A stretch of DNA of 64,000 nucleotides from CAZDWZ01 sp964509425 (GTDB lineage Bacteria; Bdellovibrionota_C; UBA2361; SZUA-149; CAZDWZ01), in NCBI GenBank assembly GCA_964509425.1, contig CAZDWZ010000014.1, positions 70,693-134,692 on the forward strand, written 5' to 3'. Of this stretch, positions 51,094 through 59,790 are shown one piece after another. Every line of letters begins with the position of its first letter. Within the stretch, counting starts at the first letter, position 1. Position numbers and translations under genes: made by a program. The notes under the pieces were generated by a model. It saw only the letters and a program-made list of their open reading frames with translations, searched no databases and was not told the DNA's origin.

Positions 51094-52125
51094 TTACGGA
51101 ACAGGCACCCCGTCGAGAATCATCCTGACGAGATCTCCCGAGGAAACCCCTTGAGCCTCAGCCTCGTAGGTGAGGATGAGACGGTGGCGGAGCACATCCG
51201 TTGCCACGTCCTTCACGGTTTGCGGGCTTACGTAGTGGCTACCGTTCAGGAGGGCTTCTGCTCGAGCCGCAAGGAATAGGCCAATCGACGCTCTCGGAGA
51301 TGCGCCGAGCTCGATCAGCGGACCGCAAGTCAGGTTAAACTGTTCCGGCTGTCTCGTCGCGAGCACGATATTGACGATATAGTCTCTAATCTTTTCATCG
51401 ACGTAGATTCGCCGGCAGGTGTCTCGAAGTTTCTGCACGTCGTGTAGTGATGCGACCGGAGCTTTTTTGCCTTCGGTCGAAGGATCTCGATTTGTAACGA
51501 TATCAAGCATCCTCCGCTCTTCATCTCGGGTCGGATAATCGACCTGCACTTTCAGCAGAAACCGATCGACCTGCGCTTCCGGAAGAGGATACGTGCCTTC
51601 CTGTTCGAGAGGGTTTTGAGTCGCGAGCACGAGGAATGGCCGCGGAACGGGAAGTGATTGTCCTCCAATCGTGACCTGCCGCTCCTGCATGGTTTCGAGG
51701 AGCGCCGACTGAACCTTTGCCGGAGCTCGGTTAATTTCGTCAGCGAGAAGAAAGTTTGCGAAAACGGGGCCCTTTCGAATCTCGAATGTGCCGTCTTGAG
51801 GCCGGAAAATTTCGGTTCCGATAATATCAGACGGAAGTAGGTCGGGCGTGAATTGAATGCGATGAAACGACGCGTCGATAGCGTCCGCAAAGCTTCGAAT
51901 AGAAAGTGTCTTTGCAAGTCCGGGCACCCCTTCGAGCAAAATGTGCCCGTCGGTGAGCAGCGCCGTCATCAATCGCTTCCTGAGAACTTTCTGACCGATG
52001 ACATCGGTGCCGACAGAAGCGAAAATACGCTCCACTATTTGTAGAGAATCCTGGACTGCGGTCTCGATTGCGGGATCTGCTTCACCCGCTTGTCCGCCTA
52101 AACGAATTGTTGATCCATCTGGCAC
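51094..52125 (-). CDS. moxR: MoxR-family AAA+ ATPase
   Basis: A 343-residue AAA+ ATPase at the head of the Bat operon. Walker A: LLEGVPGLAKT; Walker B: FLLADEINRAP; sensor/arginine-finger regions LATQNPLEQEGTYPLPEAQVDRFLLKVQVDYP and ELGASPRASIGLFLAARAEALL are typical. MoxR proteins act as chaperones for VWA-domain complexes. The start is GTG with GGGAGGG ahead. An upstream promoter was not identified in the short gap to the pal terminator. Confidence 0.95.
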   Translation of the reverse strand: MPDGSTIRLGGQAGEADPAIETAVQDSLQIVERIFASVGTDVIGQKVLRKRLMTALLTDGHILLEGVPGLAKTLSIRSFADAIDASFHRIQFTPDLLPSDIIGTEIFRPQDGTFEIRKGPVFANFLLADEINRAPAKVQSALLETMQERQVTIGGQSLPVPRPFLVLATQNPLEQEGTYPLPEAQVDRFLLKVQVDYPTRDEERRMLDIVTNRDPSTEGKKAPVASLHDVQKLRDTCRRIYVDEKIRDYIVNIVLATRQPEQFNLTCGPLIELGASPRASIGLFLAARAEALLNGSHYVSPQTVKDVATDVLRHRLILTYEAEAQGVSSGDLVRMILDGVPVP

Positions 52126-52183
52126 GAAAAAGACCCTCCCGCCTTGCTGAAGTTCAAATTACCAAATCCGGCCCATGAATAAC

Positions 52184-52217
52184 AAAAAGCGGAACCTCTA
52201 GAAAATAGAGATTCCGC
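52184..52217 (-). terminator. intrinsic terminator after pal
   Basis: Arms 52189-52199 and 52207-52217 (GCGGAAcCTCT/AGAGaTTCCGC, one mismatch) are followed on the minus strand by TTTTTGTT. It lies 49 bases beyond the pal stop codon. Confidence 0.8.
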
Positions 52218-52265
52218 CCTCTTACAAAGCTAGTGCTGCTTCCCAGCGTTACGGAGCAACCGAAC

Positions 52266-52820
52266 CTAGCTGTTAGTGCGTTTTCTATAGACGGCGAAGT
52301 GAACCCGTCTATTCTGGGAGTAGGCTTCTTCCGAGTCCTTCGGATCCAGCGGGATTTCCTCGCCGTAGCTAATGGTCGTGATTGCTTCGGCTGCGACACC
52401 TCGGCTGACGAGCAGAGCCGCGACCGCTTTCGCCCGCTCTTCGCCAAGAGCCAGGTTGTATTCAGCGGTGCCGCGCTTATCGCAATGTCCTTCGAGCTCA
52501 ACGCGTAGGCTCGGGTCTTCTTTCAACATATTTGCATTGGTCGTGATGATTTCTGCCTCGTCGCTTCTTACGGCTGAGGAATCGAAGTCAAAGTGCACGT
52601 CCTTGAACATGGTGCCGGCAGAAGCTTGCGGGATATTCCCCTCGCCGAAACGTGCCCGATCCACGTTGATGTCCTGGTCGGCAATCCCCCCGGCATTCTC
52701 TTCCAGGCCCTGATCCTTACTCGAGCCAGACTTTGAGCAGGCGATTGTGGTCGAGCAGAGGAGAATTGCAGCGAGTGCGAGCTTAGAACGTCGAAGTGAT
52801 GAGCTGAATTTGGCTGACAT
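52266..52820 (-). CDS. pal: peptidoglycan-associated lipoprotein
   Basis: A 184-residue Pal-type protein. The lipobox region TTIACS (Cys 28) ends the signal peptide, a short linker follows, and an OmpA-like domain begins VHFDFDSSAVRSDEAEI and continues with VELEGHCDKRGTAEYNLALGEERAKAVAALLVSRGV and SYGEEIPLDPKDSEEAYSQNRRVHF. The Asp/Arg pair that binds meso-diaminopimelate is present. No tolB or tolQRA genes are adjacent. It is divergent from lolA; a TATAGT box lies at 52840-52845 on the minus strand. Confidence 0.95.
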   Translation of the reverse strand: MSAKFSSSLRRSKLALAAILLCSTTIACSKSGSSKDQGLEENAGGIADQDINVDRARFGEGNIPQASAGTMFKDVHFDFDSSAVRSDEAEIITTNANMLKEDPSLRVELEGHCDKRGTAEYNLALGEERAKAVAALLVSRGVAAEAITTISYGEEIPLDPKDSEEAYSQNRRVHFAVYRKRTNS

Positions 52821-53044
52821 AAACCGATATTTTCCAATAACTATAAAATTTCAAGTTTGTTGAAGCTTAGTATCAAAGTTCCGGGGTTCCGCAAGTGCTA
52901 AGTCAACAATGTAACCAATGTCACGGCCATGCTGCTGCGCAGGGCCCGAACTTGAGAATTCTAGACATTTTATGATAGGTTGCGCCGGTTTTTTAACCAA
53001 AGCACCGGGTCTCCATCCCGGGATCGTCAGGGGGCTATAAGGGC

Positions 53045-53749
53045 GTGAGATTTTCTTGGGGAATATTGTTTGCTGCCGTAGCCGCCGTGCTGCCGTTCGG
53101 AACCGCCTTTGCCGGTTCGGAATTTGATTGTTTGGAGAAAGTTGGAACGGAGGAGCAGCTTAAGCTCATCCCCGACATTGAGAAGTATTACGCTTCCTTG
53201 AACACCCTCGACGGTAATTTTGTTCAAGACTCCTACACTCTCGGACTCAATCAGAGAGAGGAGAGCAAGGGGCGTGTCTATTTCAAGAAGCCGGGACTCA
53301 TGGACTGGTGGTACGACCTGCCTGAGAAGAATAAACAGCGATTCGTCGCCGACGGAAAGAGTCTCTGGATCTATCAGCCCGCAATTCCGCAGGTCGTCAT
53401 CGGCGACTTCGAGCAGTCGTTCTCATCGGACCTTCCAGTGTCCTTTTTGTTGGGTATTGGAAAGCTGAGTGAGCGATTCAAACTCGCTTCGGCTTGCAAG
53501 ACCAACGTCGGACTTGCGCTCAAATTACTCCCTCAAAAAGCAGACGCGAGCCTTGATGAGTTTGCTTTGCTCGTGGAGTCGAAGAATCGAGCTCCGTTGG
53601 GGGCCCGTCTCGTCGACGCCGGGGGAAATGAAACGACGATTGTTTTCAGCGACATTCACTACAACCGAGATGTTGATGCCTCACACTTCAAATTCGAAGT
53701 GCCTCGAAGCGTGGACGTGATCGATAAGCGGCGGAAGGAGGCCCGGTGA
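53045..53749 (+). CDS. lolA: LolA-like outer-membrane lipoprotein carrier protein
   Basis: A 234-residue periplasmic chaperone for lipoproteins. A signal peptide (to about residue 24) precedes a domain with the LolA pattern: YYASLNTLDGNFVQDSYTLG, SKGRVYFKKPGLMDWWYDLPEKNKQRFVADGKSLWIYQP, FSSDLPVSFLLGIGKL and ETTIVFSDIHYNRDVDASHFKFEVPRSVDVI. The start is GTG with GGGGG about 10 bases ahead. The stop overlaps the rimO start (GTGA), so both are one transcript. Confidence 0.88.
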   Translation: MRFSWGILFAAVAAVLPFGTAFAGSEFDCLEKVGTEEQLKLIPDIEKYYASLNTLDGNFVQDSYTLGLNQREESKGRVYFKKPGLMDWWYDLPEKNKQRFVADGKSLWIYQPAIPQVVIGDFEQSFSSDLPVSFLLGIGKLSERFKLASACKTNVGLALKLLPQKADASLDEFALLVESKNRAPLGARLVDAGGNETTIVFSDIHYNRDVDASHFKFEVPRSVDVIDKRRKEAR

Positions 53750-55275
53750 GTAACCCACTTTTTCCGATTGTTTCCGACAGAGCGAAGCAGGCTGAGGCCT
53801 CATCGTGCTCGACGGAGAAGATGAATGTTTTTGATTCGGGTGAATCGCATCCGATCCATGCCGGACCGGAGTTTGCCGGAAACGTGGCGCTTGTCACGCT
53901 TGGCTGCGCGAAAAATCTGGTCGACTCTGAGGTGATGCTCGGAGTTTTGCGAAGCCGGGGATTCCGCAGTGTTCAAGACCCGGCGCAAGCCGAGCTCATC
54001 GTCGTAAATACCTGCGCCTTTCTCCGTTCCGCCGTCGAGGAAGGCATCGACACGATATTAGATCTCGCGCAGCTCAAATCAACTGGCCGCTGCCGGAAGC
54101 TGATCGTCGCGGGTTGCATGGTCGAGCGATACCGGAAGGACTTGGAAGAGTCGCTTCCCGAGGTCGATCGTTTTCTTTCAACTGACGAACTGCTCTCGGT
54201 CGCGGATGAACAAGGCTCGACTGCCGATGCGCTCGATAGTGCGAGACGCCCATATTTTCTCTACGACGAGAGCATGCCGCGGGTCGTCTCGACCACCGGG
54301 GCTTCGGCTTATGTGAAAATTGCCGAGGGCTGCGATCGGCCTTGCGCGTTTTGCATCATCCCGAAGATTCGTGGCGAGTTCCGATCCCGGCCGGTCGAGT
54401 CCGTGCTTTCAGAGGTACGGCAGCTCGTCTACGGCGGAGTCCGCGAGATCAATCTCGTTGCGCAGGATCTTACGTCGTATGGTGTAGACTTCGACGCTGG
54501 AGGGAAAAAGCGCGGCCGGCCGCAGTTGCTGGATCTCCTTCAGAATATCTCTGCGCTCGATGCGGGTCATCCCGAAGGTCCCGGGAACTTTTGGGTTCGT
54601 CTCCTTTATGCCTATCCTATCGGCGTGACTCAAGAACTCATCGAGCATATCGTCGCGTCACCCGTTATTTGTAACTATCTCGATCTTCCTCTCCAACATA
54701 TTAGCGGTCCGGTTTTAAAGCGGATGAATCGTCCGCTCGGGGAGCGTGGCACCAGAGGGCTTATCGAGCAGATTCATAAGCTCGCGCCCGAGATTGCTCT
54801 TCGAACGACTTTTGTCGTTGGATTTCCGGGTGAGACCGAAGAGGATATTCGATCGCTTGAAGAGTTCGTCGCTTCCGGATTTTTTACGCATGTTGGAGTT
54901 TTTCCGTATTCACAAGAAGCAGAGGCGAAGTCTTACACGTTCGAGGATCAGGTGCCGGACGAGCTCAAGCTCGAGCGCGTCGAACGAGTAATGTCCCTCC
55001 AGCGAGAGATCGTAAAGAAGCGGAATAGTGCGCTCATCGGGCGAGAGTTCCGGGTCCTCGTCGAAGGGCAGAGTGAAGAGAGTGAGCTCCTCATTTCGGC
55101 ACGCGCCGACTGGCATGCTCCTGAGATTGATGGAGCAATCCTCATCAACGATGTCGCTGATGAACTTCGCGACGAGAGTGGCGAGGTTGATCAAAACCAA
55201 CTCTCCGGACGTTTTGCCCGGGCGGTTGTTACCGAAGTTTCAGACTATGATTTGATCGCTCGGCTCGTGCGTTGA
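53746..55275 (+). CDS. rimO: ribosomal protein S12 methylthiotransferase
   Basis: A 509-residue radical-SAM enzyme that methylthiolates an aspartate of ribosomal protein S12. The N-terminal UPF0004 domain (VALVTLGCAKNLVDSEVMLG, NTCAFLRSAVEEGI, VAGCMVERY) binds one iron-sulphur cluster; the radical SAM motif is CDRPCAFCIIP; PGETEEDIRSLEEF and a C-terminal TRAM domain follow. The start is GTG with a strong AAGGAGG. About 45 residues precede the first conserved strand, longer than in most RimO, without a recognisable motif. Confidence 0.95.
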   Translation: MSNPLFPIVSDRAKQAEASSCSTEKMNVFDSGESHPIHAGPEFAGNVALVTLGCAKNLVDSEVMLGVLRSRGFRSVQDPAQAELIVVNTCAFLRSAVEEGIDTILDLAQLKSTGRCRKLIVAGCMVERYRKDLEESLPEVDRFLSTDELLSVADEQGSTADALDSARRPYFLYDESMPRVVSTTGASAYVKIAEGCDRPCAFCIIPKIRGEFRSRPVESVLSEVRQLVYGGVREINLVAQDLTSYGVDFDAGGKKRGRPQLLDLLQNISALDAGHPEGPGNFWVRLLYAYPIGVTQELIEHIVASPVICNYLDLPLQHISGPVLKRMNRPLGERGTRGLIEQIHKLAPEIALRTTFVVGFPGETEEDIRSLEEFVASGFFTHVGVFPYSQEAEAKSYTFEDQVPDELKLERVERVMSLQREIVKKRNSALIGREFRVLVEGQSEESELLISARADWHAPEIDGAILINDVADELRDESGEVDQNQLSGRFARAVVTEVSDYDLIARLVR

Positions 55276-55455
55276 TGCTCGTTCTCGTCGATTTTTAGTC
55301 GCATTTTCCAGCAAATCGGTAACGACATTTCAGGAGCTAGTGAATTGTAAGTATTTGTAAGAGGGCTCGTTATTAGAACGTCTCATCTTGCCAGGCTTTT
55401 TCGATTCAATTAGCTTGCTCACCAAGCATCGCTCGTAATTTCAGGGAGTTAGTGC

Positions 55456-55662
55456 ATGAAGTCGAAACAATTCGCCGCCCGCCTGCTTGTTAGTTCCTTG
55501 TTGGTTTCGACCATCTTTTCTTACAACGGCTGCGCCGAAACAGCCGAATTTCTTCCCGACGGACGATGCCGGATTAACGAAGATTGTCCGGACGGCCATA
55601 CCTGTCGAGCCTCGTACTGTGAGGACATCTATTTCCCGCGTAAGGATATCAAGCCTTACTAG
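55456..55662 (+). CDS. small cysteine-rich exported protein, probable lipoprotein
   Basis: A 68-residue protein. A hydrophobic signal region (about 8-25) ends in SYNGC, an imperfect lipobox with Cys 26. The mature part has four Cys in the pattern C-x5-C-x5-C-x4-C (GRCRINEDCPDGHTCRASYC), an arrangement often seen as disulphide-bonded modules in myxobacterial and related surface proteins. AGGGAG lies ahead of the ATG. Function unknown. It is 117 bases before the DUF4331 gene, with a hairpin between. Confidence 0.7.
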   Translation: MKSKQFAARLLVSSLLVSTIFSYNGCAETAEFLPDGRCRINEDCPDGHTCRASYCEDIYFPRKDIKPY

Positions 55663-55698
55663 ACTATTCGCCCAAGACTTGGTCAGCGGGAGGGCCGA

Positions 55699-55748
55699 TG
55701 TTCTTCCGTTCGAGTCGACCGAAGGAACTCTCCTTCGGCGAACATGTG
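55699..55748 (+). promoter_or_regulatory. structured 5' region ahead of the DUF4331 gene
   Basis: CCGAAGGA (55719-55726) pairs perfectly with TCCTTCGG (55731-55738) around an ACTC loop, and outer segments GTTCG/CGAAC and ATGTTC/GAACAT extend the pairing. No T run follows, so it is unlikely to be a terminator and may be an mRNA stabilising hairpin. Confidence 0.35.
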
Positions 55749-55779
55749 TTGGGACGAATAACTAGGGACTTAAAAAACT

Positions 55780-57243
55780 ATGAAGCGATTGTTTAGTCGA
55801 CTCGCGCTCGGCGTAGCTGCCGGTGCTGGTCTTGTTTCGGGCATGGCTCCGATGCCGGTTTTTGCATCGAGCCACAGAGAGGCACCGTTTGTTACGGAGA
55901 TGCCTAAAGTAGACGGAACGGATTTGTATTTCTTCAGAAGCTACGAACCGGACCGGCAAGGATTTATTACCATTCTCGCAAACTATGTTCCGCTTCAACA
56001 TGCGTACGGCGGTCCGAACTATTACTCGATGGACCCGAATGCGGCCTACGATATCAATATCGATAATGACGGGGACTCGAAACCGGACCTCACATTCCGT
56101 TTTCAATTCACGAATTTGCTTCGAGACCAGACGGTTCCGACGGGGATGACGACGACGGGACTTCCGATAAACACGTCGATTCCGCTGATCCAATCAGGAG
56201 CAATCACTGCCGAAGACCAGTCGAAGATCAACGTTATTGAGACGTACCGAGTCACTCTCGGCCGCGAAGGGAATTTTGCGGGACGAGGTCGGAATGTCGG
56301 ACCGGTCGTCAATGCGTTCAACGGGTCGGTCGTTCACCTGAAACCGCTTGATAACATCGGAAGAAAGACGTTCCCGAATTATGCGGCCTACGCGAATGCG
56401 CATATCTATCCGGTGATCATCCCCGGATGCCCAACCGCGGGGAAGGTGTTCGTTGGTCAGCGGAAGGAAGGATTTTTCATCAACCTCGGCGAAATCTTCG
56501 ACCTTGTGAACTACAATCCGCTTGGGGCCGCGAATTCCAGAGTGAACGTTGTGAAGGATCTCAACATCACGACGCTCGGACTTGAGTTGCCGATTGCCTG
56601 TGTCGTCGCAAACAGCGGAATTATCGGCGCGTGGACCACCGCATCGCTCCCTACAACGCGCACTCTCCAGAATCGTCCGACATTTGGCGTTCCTGAGCGT
56701 CATTCGGGGCGGTTTGTTCAAGTGTCGCGACTCGGTATGCCGCTGGTGAATGAGTTGGTCATCGGAGTAAAAGACAAGAACAAGTTCAACCAAAGCCTTC
56801 CGAAGGATGATGGGCAGTTCGGCACGTATGTGGCGTATCCATCACTTCCGGTTTTGCTGAAAAGTCTGTTTCCGTCCCTGACAGTTCCGCCGACCCCGAG
56901 GAATGACTTGATTCAAGCATTCGTCACCGGCCTTCCGGGACTCAATCAGTTCGGATTCGGAGAGATGCAGAGATTGAATCTCAATATCGCACCGAAGGCT
57001 CGCGGTTCCCAAAACAACCTCGGCGCTCTCGGCCTGGACAACGCGGGTTTCCCGAACGGACGCCGTCCGGGAGATGATGTCGTGGACATCACCCTCCGTG
57101 TTGCGATGGGAGCGTTGTTGCCCGAGGGGGTTGCACCTTCCGGGCAGCTTCCTCTCACCGACGGGGCACCGGTTGCTGATGTGAATTTCTCAGCGGCCTT
57201 CCCGTACCTCACCACTCCGACTCCGGGCTCTCCGGCGTCGTAA
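55780..57243 (+). CDS. DUF4331 domain exported protein
   Basis: A 487-residue exported protein. After a signal peptide (to about residue 30) the DUF4331 signature appears at once: SSHREAPFVTEMPKVDGTDLYFFRSYEPDR, then YYSMDPNAAYDINIDNDGDSKPDLTFRF. Later motifs include NIGRKTFPNYAAYA, QVSRLGMPLVNELVIGVKDKNKFNQSLP and GRRPGDDVVDITLRVAMG. The family is of unknown function and widespread in delta-proteobacterial and actinobacterial groups. It is followed by a clear terminator and then by a TPR gene and a HupE/UreJ gene, an arrangement I believe recurs in other genomes. Confidence 0.9.
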   Translation: MKRLFSRLALGVAAGAGLVSGMAPMPVFASSHREAPFVTEMPKVDGTDLYFFRSYEPDRQGFITILANYVPLQHAYGGPNYYSMDPNAAYDINIDNDGDSKPDLTFRFQFTNLLRDQTVPTGMTTTGLPINTSIPLIQSGAITAEDQSKINVIETYRVTLGREGNFAGRGRNVGPVVNAFNGSVVHLKPLDNIGRKTFPNYAAYANAHIYPVIIPGCPTAGKVFVGQRKEGFFINLGEIFDLVNYNPLGAANSRVNVVKDLNITTLGLELPIACVVANSGIIGAWTTASLPTTRTLQNRPTFGVPERHSGRFVQVSRLGMPLVNELVIGVKDKNKFNQSLPKDDGQFGTYVAYPSLPVLLKSLFPSLTVPPTPRNDLIQAFVTGLPGLNQFGFGEMQRLNLNIAPKARGSQNNLGALGLDNAGFPNGRRPGDDVVDITLRVAMGALLPEGVAPSGQLPLTDGAPVADVNFSAAFPYLTTPTPGSPAS

Positions 57244-57256
57244 GCGTGTGCGGCGA

Positions 57257-57290
57257 AGAGGGAGGGGAGTGATCCCCTCCCTCTTATTTT
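57257..57290 (+). terminator. intrinsic terminator after the DUF4331 gene
   Basis: A perfect 12-bp G+C-rich stem (AGAGGGAGGGGA at 57257-57268, complement at 57273-57284) with a GTGA loop is followed by TATTTT. It lies 14 bases after the stop codon. Confidence 0.85.
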
Positions 57291-57336
57291 CAGGTTTTTA
57301 TTGCGTTCACCCCACTCTCGTGCTCCGTTTCGACCC

Positions 57337-58521
57337 ATGAACTCTCAAGCAAAGTTTCTGTTTCTTGCAGTTTCCTTGTTGCTGGCTCCAGTCGTGTCGG
57401 CTGAGCCCTATCTTCCGACCGATTCGAACGAGGTCATCGAGGCCGTCCCTGAAGCGCTTCGTGGAGAAAGCGGGAAAGAGTTTGCCGCACTTCGAGCAAA
57501 AGTCGATGCAGAGCCCGGTAACCGTGACGCGGCAGTCTTATTCGTCAGAAAGTGTATCGAGCAGGGTCGGCGCTTGAGTGACCCCCGATATTTCGGTTAC
57601 GCGGAAGCAGTTCTCGAATCGAGATTGAAGTCTGCATCGGCTGATCCAGAACTCCTTATCCTGAGAGCAATGATACTCGAACGGCGTCATGATTTCGCCG
57701 CCGCAAAGGCTGATCTGCTTCGCGTGGTGGAGGACTTGCCAAATAGTGGGCAGGCTTGGGCCACTCTTGCGGGAGTTCAAACGGTAACAGGAGATCTCAC
57801 GGCGGCAAAAGAAAGCTGTCTGAAGCTTGCCGCTCTCGTGACGCCGATCGCCTCGATCAGCTGTCTCAGCCTCGTGGGAAGTCTCACAGGAACCGCTGAG
57901 AAGTCGTATGAGGTGCTGTCCAGCGCACTCGTCAGTCAAAAATCTGCCGGGGCCGTCACTCCGGGGGAGGAACTCTGGAGCCTTTCTATTCTATCGGAGA
58001 TTGCCGAACGGCTGGGGAAAAAAGCGGAGGCAGAAGGCTACTACAAGAAGGCCCTGCAGCTAGATCCCAACGATGCCTTCACGCTGTCTGCCTATTCAGA
58101 TTTTCTTCTTACGGAGAAGCGGGCGGCTGAAGTGAAGACCATGCTCGCTGGGAAGCTGAGCAATGATCCCCTTTTGCTCCGGTTGGTCATTGCCGAGAAG
58201 CAGTTAAACGATGCAGATCTTCCGTCGCACCGGAAACTCTTGAAAAGCCACCTCGATGCGGAAATAGCGAGAGGCGAGGGGGTTCACCTTCGCGAACGAG
58301 CGATGTTTGAGCTCTTCGTCGATGAAAACGCAGTGTCCGCCCTCGAATCGGCTTCCGAGAATTGGGAGAGTCAGAAGGAAGCTCCCGATTTACTTCTTCT
58401 CGCACGCTCCGCAGTTGCCGCTAAGAACGCCGGTGCAATGAAGAAAGTGGAAGACTGGCTCACTTCGACGAAGTGGGAAGACGCGCGAGTTCGAGAGCTG
58501 CTGGGAGGTGAAAAGAAGTGA
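57337..58521 (+). CDS. exported TPR protein
   Basis: A 394-residue periplasmic protein. I start it at the ATG at 57337, which gives a clean signal peptide (MNSQAKFLFLAVSLLLAPVVSA); a TTG at 57301 would add 12 charged residues ahead of it. The body is helical repeats, including ILRAMILERRHDFAAAKADLLRVVEDLPNSG and AEGYYKKALQLDPNDAFTLSAYSDFLL. The function is unknown but the position between DUF4331 and HupE/UreJ suggests a shared role, perhaps in assembly or scaffolding. Its last bases overlap the next start (ATGA). Confidence 0.82.
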   Translation: MNSQAKFLFLAVSLLLAPVVSAEPYLPTDSNEVIEAVPEALRGESGKEFAALRAKVDAEPGNRDAAVLFVRKCIEQGRRLSDPRYFGYAEAVLESRLKSASADPELLILRAMILERRHDFAAAKADLLRVVEDLPNSGQAWATLAGVQTVTGDLTAAKESCLKLAALVTPIASISCLSLVGSLTGTAEKSYEVLSSALVSQKSAGAVTPGEELWSLSILSEIAERLGKKAEAEGYYKKALQLDPNDAFTLSAYSDFLLTEKRAAEVKTMLAGKLSNDPLLLRLVIAEKQLNDADLPSHRKLLKSHLDAEIARGEGVHLRERAMFELFVDENAVSALESASENWESQKEAPDLLLLARSAVAAKNAGAMKKVEDWLTSTKWEDARVRELLGGEKK

Positions 58522-59651
58522 AAGCTGCACTCATCGCGTTCGTTTTCTGCCTCAGCTTTTTCCTTGCGGGAGAAGCTTCCGCTCATACTCCAAGCACAAG
58601 TTTCCTCAATCTCACCTTCCAAGATCCTACGCTGCGTGGCGAATGGGCGATCGCGATTCGGGATCTCGAATATTCCATCGGGCTCGACGGAGACGGTGAC
58701 GGGCAGATTACATGGGGCGAAATATCGGGGAAGCGCGCCGATATCGAACGATTCGTCCAAGCCGGACTTTCGCTCGGTGTTCCCGGGCAGCGTTGTCCGT
58801 GGTCCGTCACGGAGCTGCTCATCGATCGTCGCGATGATGGTGTGTATGCGTTGCTTAAAATCTCGGGGACGTGCCTAAAGCCGCTTTCGGAAGGTGTGCC
58901 CCTTACGCTCGACTATTCTCTTCTCTTTAGCAAAGACCCTGAGCACCGGGGGCTTGCGCGAGTGTATTTTGAAGGTCAACCTCAGCTACTTATTTTTTCA
59001 CCAGCGAACCGGCGGGCTATCCTCTCTCAGTCTACTGATGCTTCGCATCCGAGCACTCTCACGCAGTTTTTTGTGGAGGGTGTCTGGCACATTTGGATCG
59101 GATTCGACCACATCTTGTTTCTGCTGGCGCTCCTCTTCCCGGCGGTACTCGTCCTCAGGGAAGAAAAGTGGGAGCCCGTCGAATCATTCGGTCCGGCTTT
59201 TTGGTCGGTACTAAAGATCGTCACTTCGTTTACCGTGGCCCATTCCATCACGCTTTGTCTCGCGTCGATGGGGATCATTCAGTTGCCCTCGAAAATCGTA
59301 GAGACGGTCATTGCGTTCTCCGTATTCCTTGCGGCGGGGAACAATGTTTTTCAAGCGGTCGAAGAAAAGCGACTGTCGTGGATCGCATTTTGCTTTGGGT
59401 TGATTCACGGCTTCGGGTTTGCAGGCGTGATGAAAGAGCTTGGCGTTGATGGCGGATTGCTTTTCTCGTCTGTTCTGCTTTTCAACCTCGGCGTCGAAGC
59501 GGGGCAACTCGCCATCGTGGTGTGTTTTCTTCCCATTGCGTTCCTTCTTCGGAAGACCTGGTTCTATCGCTGGGTCGTATTGTTTCTGGGCTCGCTCGCG
59601 ATCGCTGCGCTTGCTCTCCATTGGACTTCAGAGCGATTTCTCGGGCGTTAA
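58518..59651 (+). CDS. HupE/UreJ-type membrane protein with EF-hand-like N-terminal part
   Basis: A 377-residue integral membrane protein. A signal peptide (to about residue 22, SAHTPS) precedes an extracytoplasmic domain of about 150 residues that contains a calcium-loop-like DGDGDGQITWGE (54-65). The C-terminal half has about six transmembrane helices and the HupE/UreJ signature VWHIWIGFDHILFLLALLFP, later AHSITLCLASMG, FGLIHGFGFAGVM and LFNLGVEAGQLAIV. Family members are thought to move nickel or cobalt, though this larger exported-domain subtype is not characterised. The conserved His and Asp are consistent with metal handling. Confidence 0.85.
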   Translation: MKAALIAFVFCLSFFLAGEASAHTPSTSFLNLTFQDPTLRGEWAIAIRDLEYSIGLDGDGDGQITWGEISGKRADIERFVQAGLSLGVPGQRCPWSVTELLIDRRDDGVYALLKISGTCLKPLSEGVPLTLDYSLLFSKDPEHRGLARVYFEGQPQLLIFSPANRRAILSQSTDASHPSTLTQFFVEGVWHIWIGFDHILFLLALLFPAVLVLREEKWEPVESFGPAFWSVLKIVTSFTVAHSITLCLASMGIIQLPSKIVETVIAFSVFLAAGNNVFQAVEEKRLSWIAFCFGLIHGFGFAGVMKELGVDGGLLFSSVLLFNLGVEAGQLAIVVCFLPIAFLLRKTWFYRWVVLFLGSLAIAALALHWTSERFLGR

Positions 59652-59790
59652 ATCGCAGTTTTGAAGGCGACGCAAAATCGTCAGAATTCCCGCTCCAGCG
59701 TGGTGGATTTTATTTTCGAGAGTCTTCCCCCTTGTCATGTGCCCCTGTCTGGGTATAACTCCGGCTCATATTTCAAGGAGTTTAAAGCTT

